A stretch of 9,497 nucleotides of DNA from Firmicutes bacterium UBA5766 (GTDB lineage Bacteria; Bacillota; Desulfotomaculia; Desulfotomaculales; Nap2-2B): the NCBI GenBank assembly GCA_002418775.1, contig DIEU01000047.1:1-9497 (forward strand). Direction: 5' to 3'. The translations under genes and the position numbers were made by a program. The notes under the pieces are model-generated. The model was not told the DNA's origin and did no database searches. It saw only the letters and a list, made by a program, of their open reading frames with translations. Of the stretch, positions 1-6,079 are shown piece after piece; position 1 is the first letter of the stretch, and each line of letters opens with the position of its first letter.

Positions 1-435
1 AAATGTTGTCAGCGGCAACAGCATACCATCCGAAAAGTAAAGCTTCAGATTGTTAAAATGGTATAAACCAACAGGCAAATCCCAACTTTGATTAATTATT
101 CCTCCTTCGCTTACGATTTGTCTTGAAGGTAATCGAATAGCAAGGCAACCGTCTTTTTCTCCTGTGTTTCTTACTTTTACTGTAAGAGCATTCTGATCGG
201 GGGAAATTAATTCCCCCTTTAATATCTTTTGCTGGGGAAAGCTTTTAAGCCAATTTAGATTAAAAAGAATTTCCATATCAGCAGTTACACCATTATATGG
301 AATTGCCAAATACACATTTGCTGGAATAATATCAATATTCCTTACGCCTATTATCAATGGTGATATATAAAAAAAAATAAGGGCAAGAAACGAGATAATA
401 ACTAAGCTCCCATATATAATTGGTTTTATTTTCAT
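1..435 (-). CDS. Hypothetical membrane-anchored surface protein, C-terminus cut off by window edge
   Basis: This reading frame stays open for 145 codons from an ATG at 435 to the left edge, with no stop, so the gene is partial. A clear Shine-Dalgarno (TTAGGAGA on the minus strand) lies about 7 bases before the ATG. The product starts MKIKPIIYGS and has one strong hydrophobic segment at about residues 7-30, with a lysine on the cytoplasmic side. An extracytoplasmic region rich in beta-prone residues follows (VYLAIPYNGV, LTVKVRNTGEKDG). This fits a signal-anchor protein exposed outside the membrane. I do not recognise the family. It lies downstream of the secreted-protein gene at 566-1405 on the same strand, separated by a terminator, so it may have its own promoter or depend on read-through. 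The two could act together at the surface, which is inference. Confidence 0.75.
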   Translation of the reverse strand, partial: MKIKPIIYGSLVIISFLALIFFYISPLIIGVRNIDIIPANVYLAIPYNGVTADMEILFNLNWLKSFPQQKILKGELISPDQNALTVKVRNTGEKDGCLAIRLPSRQIVSEGGIINQSWDLPVGLYHFNNLKLYFSDGMLLPLTTF

Positions 436-489
436 CAATTTTCTCCTAAATAATAGCAGTAAAAATTTGGCACGTGATAATATATATAT

Positions 490-528
490 AAGAAAAATAA
501 ATAGGGTGGTGAATAACTCACCCTATTT
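490..528 (-). terminator. Rho-independent terminator after the secreted-protein gene
   Basis: A perfect 10-bp inverted repeat (AAATAGGGTG at 499-508, CACCCTATTT at 519-528) with a 10-base loop is followed on the minus strand by ATTTTTCT (491-498), giving a U-rich tail. It lies about 40 bases after the stop codon of the gene at 566-1405, on the correct strand. Confidence 0.85.
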
Positions 529-565
529 AGCAAACCCAGTAGAACTATTTAGCAACTCATTATAA

Positions 566-1405
566 TTATAAACCCATACTATTGGTATATGTTCCTCCTC
601 CAGCATATATAGTAATTCTATGCCAAGGGTATCTATGTTGGATAGGTTGTCCATATATACTTGAATGGAAATGACCAACGACATATTTATAAAAGGAAGT
701 TGGATTTATGAAATACTGAGTGTTAGATGATATACCATCATAATACCATAGAGGATCATATATCTGGCCCCAAGTACTTGGACTAACAGATGTAATTCTT
801 GTGGCATCCCATGCCCAATACATTTGACAGTGAAATTTCCATAACTTACCTCCAAGAAGACTATAACAAGTGTATACAAAATCTTTTGTTTTGCTTCCAG
901 GTACATAAGAAGCTATTACGGGTCTTTCTGTTTTTTCTTGTATTACTACGGGTTGTTCAGGAACAGGTGGTGTGCCTTTCTCAATATCCTGCTTTGTTTT
1001 ATCTAATTCATCTTGCGGGATAGCCGCCAGATCATTTTTAATTTGTTCATCTATTGTTGTGTAAAGATCTGGAAACATATTCTTGACTATTTTCTCTGCA
1101 AAGTCTCTGTCCCAGGTAATTTCTACACCTTCACTTTTTTTATTGATTATTGATTCCAGGTTGTCTCTCATCGCTTTTTCAAACTCTTTATCACTCATTG
1201 ATAGATATTTTTTCTCAAGATTTTTATTATAAGTTATTTCTCCAGTTTTTTCTCCCGAAGTTTCAGACATTCCATAAGCGCTCATATGTATGATCATCAT
1301 TCTTTTTTCTTGATCTATTGTATTTCCCACAGCCCAAGCTAAGTTAACACCCAGAAGTAAAATTGATAGTGAAATTAGGGTAAGTAAAAAAATCCTTTTT
1401 AACAT
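566..1405 (-). CDS. Secreted hypothetical protein with Trp/Tyr/His-rich C-terminal domain
   Basis: The protein has 279 residues from the ATG at 1405. This start is chosen because AGGAGG lies 6-7 bases upstream and the product then begins with a textbook Sec signal peptide (MLKRIFLL, hydrophobic core, AWA cleavage site near residue 25). An in-frame upstream ATG at 1447 would put extra residues in front of the signal peptide and lacks such a site. After the signal comes a charged, helical, Lys/Glu-rich region (about residues 30-165), then a Pro-rich linker (about 150-165). The last 110 residues are a compact aromatic domain (KLWKFHCQMYWAWD, TRITSVSPSTWG, GHFHSSIYGQPIQHRYPW). From memory this C-terminal pattern resembles uncharacterised secreted proteins of Gram-positive bacteria, but I cannot name a family or function. 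It is transcribed alone and ends at a strong terminator. The upstream inverted repeat at 1431-1451 may control it. Confidence 0.8.
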   Translation of the reverse strand: MLKRIFLLTLISLSILLLGVNLAWAVGNTIDQEKRMMIIHMSAYGMSETSGEKTGEITYNKNLEKKYLSMSDKEFEKAMRDNLESIINKKSEGVEITWDRDFAEKIVKNMFPDLYTTIDEQIKNDLAAIPQDELDKTKQDIEKGTPPVPEQPVVIQEKTERPVIASYVPGSKTKDFVYTCYSLLGGKLWKFHCQMYWAWDATRITSVSPSTWGQIYDPLWYYDGISSNTQYFINPTSFYKYVVGHFHSSIYGQPIQHRYPWHRITIYAGGGTYTNSMGL

Positions 1406-1430
1406 GTATATTCCTCCTAATCTAAATATT

Positions 1431-1451
1431 GATTTTGCAGTCAGCAAAATC
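1431..1451. promoter_or_regulatory. Perfect 8-bp inverted repeat upstream of the secreted-protein gene
   Basis: GATTTTGC, a 5-base spacer AGTCA, then GCAAAATC lies about 26 bases before the start codon of the gene at 566-1405, just upstream of its ribosome binding site. It could be an operator or a small leader hairpin. No regulator can be assigned, and no convincing -35/-10 pair was found next to it. Confidence 0.4.
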
Positions 1452-1574
1452 TTTCTTGACCATTTTATTCAATTTACCGAGAAAGCATTACTCAATGGCC
1501 AAAAATAGAAGTTCTGGTTCTTTTTATGAATGTTTTTCCTTGATAACTAGCCCATAAAATGTTATCGTTGACTT

Positions 1575-1652
1575 AAAAATGTGGTTTGTGCAGGCTGGCT
1601 TTGGGTGAAGATTTTAGCGACCTTCCCTGGTTTGCCTCATAAACCACTTTTT
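1575..1652. other. Long imperfect hairpin, possible bidirectional terminator or structured RNA
   Basis: This lies in the gene-free stretch 1406-1892. The outer arms AAAAA (1575-1579) and TTTTT (1648-1652) flank GTGGTTTGTG-C-AGGC (1581-1595), which pairs with GCCTCATAAACCAC (1634-1647). The stem has about 19 pairs, with a single-base bulge on the left arm at 1580 and 1591 and one G-T wobble. The 38-base interior can form a second short stem (GAAG at 1607-1610 with CTTC at 1622-1625). The flanking A and T tracts would make it terminator-like on both strands, but the loop is long for a simple terminator. I match it to no known riboswitch. Confidence 0.5.
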
Positions 1653-1823
1653 AATTGTTCATTGGACTCACCCCCTATCCATCGTTGGGAGATTTTAAAT
1701 AGTCTCTTGTGTGGTCATTTTTATTTGGCTTCGATTAGAGTTTGTTTCATTTTCCTTTAACAGAATGTTTGTTTAAAATTGTCTACTGTTTTCTGTAACA
1801 TATAATAACTTAATTGATAATAA

Positions 1824-1876
1824 TGACAATTCCCCTATATAGGGTATTTATCTACTCTAATATGGGGGAATTGTCA
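1824..1876. repeat. 17-bp near-perfect inverted repeat just after the LuxR-type gene
   Basis: The left arm is TGACAATTCCCCTATAT (1824-1840) and the right arm is ATATGGGGGAATTGTCA (1860-1876), with a 19-base loop. Sixteen of 17 positions are exact complements. The other is a G-T wobble in plus-strand RNA and an A-C mismatch in minus-strand RNA. A separate 12-bp palindrome CCCTATATAGGG overlaps the left arm and part of the loop. The repeat starts 16 bases after the regulator's stop codon and may terminate or stabilise its mRNA. No U-tract follows on either strand, so a classical rho-independent terminator is not supported. A small mobile-element remnant is the alternative. Confidence 0.6.
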
Positions 1877-1892
1877 GTATAAGTAGTTAAAC

Positions 1893-2720
1893 TTATCGAT
1901 TATACTTGGACAAAAGGTCAGCTAACTTATTTACATTGAGTTTTTGGTAGATATTCTTGCGATAGGTTCTTACCGTAGAAATACTTAGTTGAAGTGCTTC
2001 TGCTATCTCTGTACTGGACAGCCTTTGGAGCAAGAATCTATATATTTCGATTTCGCGAGGTGTAAGTTTCTTCTCTGCCTCCGTCGACAGGGGAGATTGT
2101 GATTCTGGTTGTAGTTTTTTTAAAACGAGATCAAGAAGAAAAGTTTCTTTTTCTGCCGCGAAAATAATAGCTTTTAGAAATTCCGTCACAAAGCATAGTT
2201 CTTGCGCAACGAGCATTGAGATATCAAGGTAACCTATGGTTTTACCCATGTAATCTTTTAATGGCCCGGCCACGCACCACCAATTCTTGAAAAGGTTGGA
2301 ATAATGCTGATCACCCTTGATGGCAACAATCCTTTTATATTCCCGCGCCAAACTTAAAGCGTTTGTACCGCAGCTTTCTTCTGTGAATACTGTACCGATA
2401 TCAATTTCTACGTTATCGACCATTCCCATAAAGTTTTTAGTGGCATATAATTTGAGCGCCACCAACTCCTGGTCACATAGTATTAAGAGATACTCTATTG
2501 GCGATCTCGAGGAAAAAATCCGAGTAAATAGTCGGTCTGTAATATTGAGAAGTATGGTATTCGCTGCCAGACAGTTAATAAGCTTATTTTCTGGTAATAT
2601 ATTTCTGGGTTTTAAGAGTTCAACCGGTACACCTGCCAGACGACACCGGGTATAGGAATCATCCAGTTGTTTAGGTAAACAAAAGAAGTCATTTGCTAAA
2701 ATGTCCATAATTGAACACAT
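1893..2720 (-). CDS. LuxR-type transcriptional regulator with AcoR-like GAF sensor domain
   Basis: This 275-residue predicted cytoplasmic DNA-binding regulator has two parts. Residues 20-190 resemble the N-terminal sensor of AcoR-type regulators: an SYxRCRLAGV-like opening (22-31), EESCGTNALSLA (114-125), a GDQHY equivalent of the usual EHY (136-140), and AGPLKDYMGKTIGYLDIS (151-168). Residues 219-264 form a LuxR/NarL helix-turn-helix (LTPREIEIYRFL, STEIAEALQLSISTVRTYRKNIYQKLNV). AcoR proteins normally carry a sigma-54 AAA+ domain, which is absent here. The start is uncertain. The ATG at 2720 has a Shine-Dalgarno-like AGG immediately against it, while the ATG at 2708 (product starting MDILANDF) leaves about 11 bases and may be the real start. 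It diverges from the efflux operon but may instead regulate the secreted protein or itself. Its ligand is unknown. Confidence 0.85.
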   Translation of the reverse strand: MCSIMDILANDFFCLPKQLDDSYTRCRLAGVPVELLKPRNILPENKLINCLAANTILLNITDRLFTRIFSSRSPIEYLLILCDQELVALKLYATKNFMGMVDNVEIDIGTVFTEESCGTNALSLAREYKRIVAIKGDQHYSNLFKNWWCVAGPLKDYMGKTIGYLDISMLVAQELCFVTEFLKAIIFAAEKETFLLDLVLKKLQPESQSPLSTEAEKKLTPREIEIYRFLLQRLSSTEIAEALQLSISTVRTYRKNIYQKLNVNKLADLLSKYNR

Positions 2721-2781
2721 CCTAAAGAAATAACAGTTAAAACACTTTACAATTTTTTATGTTCAATATAATCAATAACAA

Positions 2782-2819
2782 TCAGATATAAATTTACTAT
2801 ATCAGACAATATTTATCAA
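2782..2819 (-). promoter_or_regulatory. Possible promoter with overlapping inverted repeat for the LuxR-type gene
   Basis: On the minus strand TTGATA (2814-2819), a 17-base spacer, then TAAATT (2791-2796) forms a weak sigma-A-like promoter about 70 bases before the start codon. The -10 lies inside an inverted repeat, TCAGATATA-N7-TATATCAGA (2782-2790 and 2798-2806), with 8 of 9 positions complementary. That placement would suit autoregulation. The -10 matches only 4 of 6 consensus bases. Confidence 0.35.
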
Positions 2820-2908
2820 TCGGTTAATTTGCAGTATTTTGTCGAATTACACAAACGAAAGATTCTTTCCAGCCCTGCCATACTACCCTTTCCTAACTAA
2901 CTGATATG

Positions 2909-3052
2909 TTGTCAACGGCTTTTTCTTGTTAAAGGCAAGCGCCCGTCTGCCCCGTTTTAAGTTCTTGTAAGCAGTCTTCTCCGAAAGTCTCATGCTCCGG
3001 CCTGATACTCCTGGCAACATTTCCTAAATGCCGATGACAGGTCACGAGGCAA
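2909..3052. other. GC-richer island in AT-rich intergenic DNA, identity unknown
   Basis: The 531-base gap between the divergent regulator and efflux operon (2721-3251) is mostly AT-rich, but this roughly 145-base block is near half G+C by eye. On the minus strand two overlapping frames remain open across much of it: one of about 43 codons containing CHRHLGNVARSIRPEHETFG, and another containing MRLSEKTAYKNLKRGRRALA and ending at a stop near 2886. Neither has a clear ribosome binding site. It may be the tail of a lost gene, a mobile-element end or a structured RNA. I cannot name it. Confidence 0.35.
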
Positions 3053-3072
3053 AAATTTATTGTAAAAAATGG

Positions 3073-3127
3073 TTGCCTAAAAATTATATAAGTTATATTA
3101 TGAAAATTAGAACACTATATAAGTGTT
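3073..3127 (+). promoter_or_regulatory. Promoter and palindromic operator of the efflux operon
   Basis: TTGCCT (3073-3078), a 17-base spacer and TATTAT (3096-3101) make a good sigma-A-like promoter. Its spacer and -10 overlap the small palindrome ATATAA-G-TTATAT (3086-3098). Starting about 10 bases after the -10 is a perfect inverted repeat AACACT-N5-AGTGTT (3111-3127), placed where a bound repressor would block transcription. The TetR gene at the end of the same operon is the obvious candidate ligand-responsive repressor, which is inference. It leaves a 5' leader of about 140 bases before the first gene. Confidence 0.55.
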
Positions 3128-3251
3128 ATTAGTTTACCTATAAATTTCCATTCACTAAATCATAGCAGCCATTACTGTCTGACAATCAAAGCGCGGTGCG
3201 GCATATCAGCATATTCTCTAACCAATTAAAACAAATGAGGGGGAAGACCGC

Positions 3252-4229
3252 ATGAAAAAGAAGGTGGCTGTTGTATTAATAGCAGCGCTTTTTTGCGCCG
3301 CAAGCTACCTGGTATATTCCTATTTCATCAAAGAGAAAGAGCTGCCCGGCCTGCAGGCTACCGGGACTATCGAAGCGACACAAGTGGAACTGCGGGCAAA
3401 ACTATCCGGCACGCTGCGGGATTTTAAAATTTCCGAAGGCGAGCTGGTGAAAAAAGACCAGCTTGTGGCAGTAATTAATAGAAATGATTTAATTGCCCAA
3501 AAGGAAAGAGACACCCTGGGTGTTTTAGAAGCCCAGGCGCAGCTGGACGATCTCACTTCCGGGGCAAGGGAGCAGGAAATCAAGGAAGCTGAAATTGCCG
3601 TCGATACCGCCCAGACGAACTGCGACCAGGCCGGCAGAGATTACGAAAGAGTAAAGGCCTTATACGATCAAAAAGTGATTCCCGAGTCGGAAATGGAAAA
3701 ATCGGAAACAGCATATAAGCAAGCCAAAAACCAGCTTGATGCGGCTAAGAACAGGTTGAGCCTCTTATTGTCCGGCAACCGTCCGGATAAAATTAAAACC
3801 GCCCGCGCGGAGTTGGAGCGAAGCAAAGCTATTCTAAAAGCATCCGGGGCGCTGTTGGAAGACACCAAAATCATCACCCCGATTAACGGCACGGTACTTT
3901 CCAAAAACGTCGAAAACGGCGAAATGGTTCAAACCGGAGCCTCTATAGCGACCATTGCCGACCTGGACAACTTGTGGATCAAAGTTTACATCCCCACGGA
4001 CGACCTGCCCAAAATTAAACTGGGACAGCAGGTAATCTTTACGGTAAGCGGGGGTTCCGTAAAATATACGGGGCAAATTGAAGAAATAGCCTCCCAGGGG
4101 GAATTTACTCCAAAAACAATTCAAACCAAGAAAGAACGTACCAATATCGTTTACGCCGTAAAAATAAGAATAAAGAATGAAAACGGCGTTTTAAAGCCCG
4201 GCATGCCTGCGGATGTAACGATTCCGTAA
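3252..4229 (+). CDS. HlyD/YbhG-type membrane fusion protein of an ABC efflux system
   Basis: This 325-residue periplasmic-adaptor-type protein has one N-terminal membrane segment (about residues 4-25). The first half of a lipoyl-like domain follows (about 36-80, TIEATQVELRAKLSGTL and EGELVKKDQLVAVI). A long alpha-helical hairpin spans about 82-200, with its turn near VIPESE (142-147). The second lipoyl half comes next (206-235, ITPINGTVLSKNVENGEMV), then a beta-barrel region ending NGVLKPGMPADVTIP. The stretch FTPKTIQTKKERTNIVYAVK (285-304) is typical of the YbhG/YhiI branch. GAGGGGG (3237-3243) sits 8 bases before the ATG. It is first in an operon with two ATPases, a permease and a TetR repressor, and links the pump to the cell exterior or an outer-membrane channel. 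The substrate is unknown; relatives export drugs. C15 is not in a lipobox, so a lipoprotein is unlikely. Confidence 0.93.
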   Translation: MKKKVAVVLIAALFCAASYLVYSYFIKEKELPGLQATGTIEATQVELRAKLSGTLRDFKISEGELVKKDQLVAVINRNDLIAQKERDTLGVLEAQAQLDDLTSGAREQEIKEAEIAVDTAQTNCDQAGRDYERVKALYDQKVIPESEMEKSETAYKQAKNQLDAAKNRLSLLLSGNRPDKIKTARAELERSKAILKASGALLEDTKIITPINGTVLSKNVENGEMVQTGASIATIADLDNLWIKVYIPTDDLPKIKLGQQVIFTVSGGSVKYTGQIEEIASQGEFTPKTIQTKKERTNIVYAVKIRIKNENGVLKPGMPADVTIP

Positions 4230-4253
4230 GGAGCGCCAAAGGAGAGTGGAAGC

Positions 4254-5162
4254 GTGATTGAAGCCTGCCGGCTGACCAAAATGTTCGGTCTCCTTGCGGC
4301 GGTAAACGATGTTTCAATAGAAGTTAGGCAAGGGGATATTTTTGGCATGGTCGGACCGGACGGCGCCGGCAAAACAACTCTGCTCCGGATGCTCTGCGGA
4401 CTGATCACCCCCACAAGCGGCGCCGTCACTTTATTTGGCGGCGGGCAAAAAAATAACCGCAAGCCTGCCGGAACATTTGGTTATATGCCCCAGCGTTTCA
4501 GCCTTTACGGAGATCTGACCGTCTGGGAAAATATCCATTTCTTTGGTTCCCTGTATGGTCTAAGCACAAAAACAATCCGCGAGCGGGCTGATGAAATCTT
4601 GGAAATGACTAATTTAATTGAATTTAAGTCCCGTTTAGCCGACAACCTTTCCGGAGGAATGAAGCAAAAGCTTGCTCTTACCTGCGCTCTGGTGGCCAGG
4701 CCACGTTTATTGATTCTGGACGAGCCGACCTTTGGAGTAGATCCCCAATCCCGCAAAGAATTCTGGAAAATATTATACCGGCTGAATAGAGACGGTGTGA
4801 CTCTTCTTGTTTCAACTCCCTACATGGATGAGGCGGAACTCTGCAAAAAAGTGGCCCTCATGGACGGGGGAAAGATTGCGGCGTCAGGCGCCCCGGATTT
4901 CCTAAAAAGTCAGATTCCGCAAAAAATCATGGAAATCAAGGCGGACGTCAAAGATCTTGATTTTCTTGAAAATCTTCCGGAAGTGGTTGAGGCTAATGTT
5001 TACGGCGACAAGTGCCACGTGTCCGTAAACGACACCGAAAGGGCAAAAGCCGGAATAACCGGCCTGCTCTCCGAAAAAGGAATTCACATTATTTATTTTG
5101 AAGAAATCACTCCTTCTATGGAAGACGTTTTTGTATCCCTTACCGGGAAAGAGGCGGTTTAA
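4254..5162 (+). CDS. ABC transporter ATPase, first of a pair (matches YbhF N-terminal half)
   Basis: This 302-residue nucleotide-binding subunit starts at GTG 4254, with AAAGGAG (4238-4244) 9 bases upstream and a 24-base gap from the previous stop. It has a Walker A GPDGAGKT (34-41), Q-loop Gln80, a canonical signature LSGGM (132-136), Walker B LLILDE (152-157) and D-loop FGVDP. The switch histidine is missing: STPYMDEAE has Pro189 (codon CCC, 4818-4820) where STHYMDEA is usual, a one-base difference from CAC. Its own ATP site is therefore probably weak, but its intact signature can complete the partner's site. The C-terminal 80 residues, ending EEITPSMEDVFVSLTGKEAV, are the usual extension of the drug-export ABC-2 group. 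The next gene starts directly after its stop codon, so the two are probably translated together. Confidence 0.95.
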   Translation: MIEACRLTKMFGLLAAVNDVSIEVRQGDIFGMVGPDGAGKTTLLRMLCGLITPTSGAVTLFGGGQKNNRKPAGTFGYMPQRFSLYGDLTVWENIHFFGSLYGLSTKTIRERADEILEMTNLIEFKSRLADNLSGGMKQKLALTCALVARPRLLILDEPTFGVDPQSRKEFWKILYRLNRDGVTLLVSTPYMDEAELCKKVALMDGGKIAASGAPDFLKSQIPQKIMEIKADVKDLDFLENLPEVVEANVYGDKCHVSVNDTERAKAGITGLLSEKGIHIIYFEEITPSMEDVFVSLTGKEAV

Positions 5163-6074
5163 ATGGAATACGTCGTGACCACCCGCGAACTGACCCGTGT
5201 TTTTGGTTCTTTCGTTGCTGTCAACAAGATATCCATGAACATCAAGCAAGGGGAAATATACGGCTTCCTCGGACCGAACGGTTCGGGAAAGTCGACCACA
5301 ATCCGGATGCTGTGCGGCATCCTTGAGCCCACCTCCGGCTCCGGTACCGTGCTCGGCTATGACTTAGCCAGGGAAGCGGAGAAGATTAAGCGCAAAATCG
5401 GCTACATGTCGCAGAAGTTCAGCCTTTATGATGACCTGACGGTTTATGAAAACCTGGACTTCTATGCGGGTGTCTACGATATTCCGCGCCGCGAGCGCAA
5501 AACAAGAATCCCTGAAATGATCGAAATGGCCATGTTAAAAGGCAGGGAAGACGAGATGGCGGTCAACTTGAGCAGCGGGTGGAAACAGCGCCTGGCGCTG
5601 GGATGCGCCATTATTTCCCGTCCGTCCATATTATTTTTAGACGAGCCTACCAGCGGCATCAGCCCCACCAGCAGGCGCCAATTTTTTAAAATCATCCAGA
5701 AAATGGCCGTTGAAGGCACAACCGTCATGGTGACCACTCATTTTATGGATGAAGCCGAGCATTGCTATCGCATCGCTTTTATTGCTGAAGGAAACCTTAT
5801 CGCGGATGACACGCCTGAAAATCTGAAAAATAATGTTATCCAGGGGTGTCTGGCGGAAGTCAGCCTTCCCGACGCCCTGTACAAAGTTGATGATCTGGAA
5901 AAGCTCCCTTATGTTAAAGAGTGCTCTATCCACGGCCCCCTTCTGCATGTGCTGCTGGAATCCCAAAGCCGCATTGAAGAATTGGACCGGTACACCGGAG
6001 TTAAAGCGAGAATAATTAAACCTTCCCTGGAAGATGTTTTTATCTTCCTGGCCAAACAGAAAAAAGGCGGGTGA
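5163..6074 (+). CDS. ABC transporter ATPase, second of a pair (matches YbhF C-terminal half)
   Basis: This 303-residue nucleotide-binding subunit has an ATG that abuts the stop of the previous gene, with a purine-rich GGGAAAGAGG just upstream. It has Walker A GPNGSGKST (37-45), Q-loop Gln84, Walker B ILFLDE (156-161) and switch His193 in TTHFMDEAEH. Its signature is degenerate, LSSGW (136-140) instead of LSGGQ, and its D-loop reads SGISP instead of SGLDP. Paired with the first ATPase, its Walker A and switch His plus the partner's LSGGM would form one complete ATP site, while the opposite site is degenerate. In E. coli YbhF the two halves are fused in one chain. It ends SLEDVFIFLAKQKKGG, the family's C-terminal form. 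Its stop is 5 bases before the ATG of the permease gene. Confidence 0.95.
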   Translation: MEYVVTTRELTRVFGSFVAVNKISMNIKQGEIYGFLGPNGSGKSTTIRMLCGILEPTSGSGTVLGYDLAREAEKIKRKIGYMSQKFSLYDDLTVYENLDFYAGVYDIPRRERKTRIPEMIEMAMLKGREDEMAVNLSSGWKQRLALGCAIISRPSILFLDEPTSGISPTSRRQFFKIIQKMAVEGTTVMVTTHFMDEAEHCYRIAFIAEGNLIADDTPENLKNNVIQGCLAEVSLPDALYKVDDLEKLPYVKECSIHGPLLHVLLESQSRIEELDRYTGVKARIIKPSLEDVFIFLAKQKKGG

Positions 6075-6079
6075 TCTGG

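Noticed and set aside
799..1023. Plus-strand open frame of 74 codons inside the secreted-protein gene
   Set aside because: It is antisense to a well-supported gene with a signal peptide and ribosome binding site, and has no start signals of its own.
2906..2917. Shared 12-mer TATGTTGTCAAC here and near 8570
   Set aside because: The match is short and does not extend on either side, so chance is the simplest explanation.
3252..3330. Lipoprotein signal in the membrane fusion protein (Cys15)
   Set aside because: The residues before the Cys (ALF) do not fit a lipobox, so a simple membrane anchor is more likely.
4105..4317. Minus-strand frames across the junction of the fusion protein and first ATPase genes
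   Set aside because: They are antisense to two well-supported genes, without ribosome binding sites or recognisable products.
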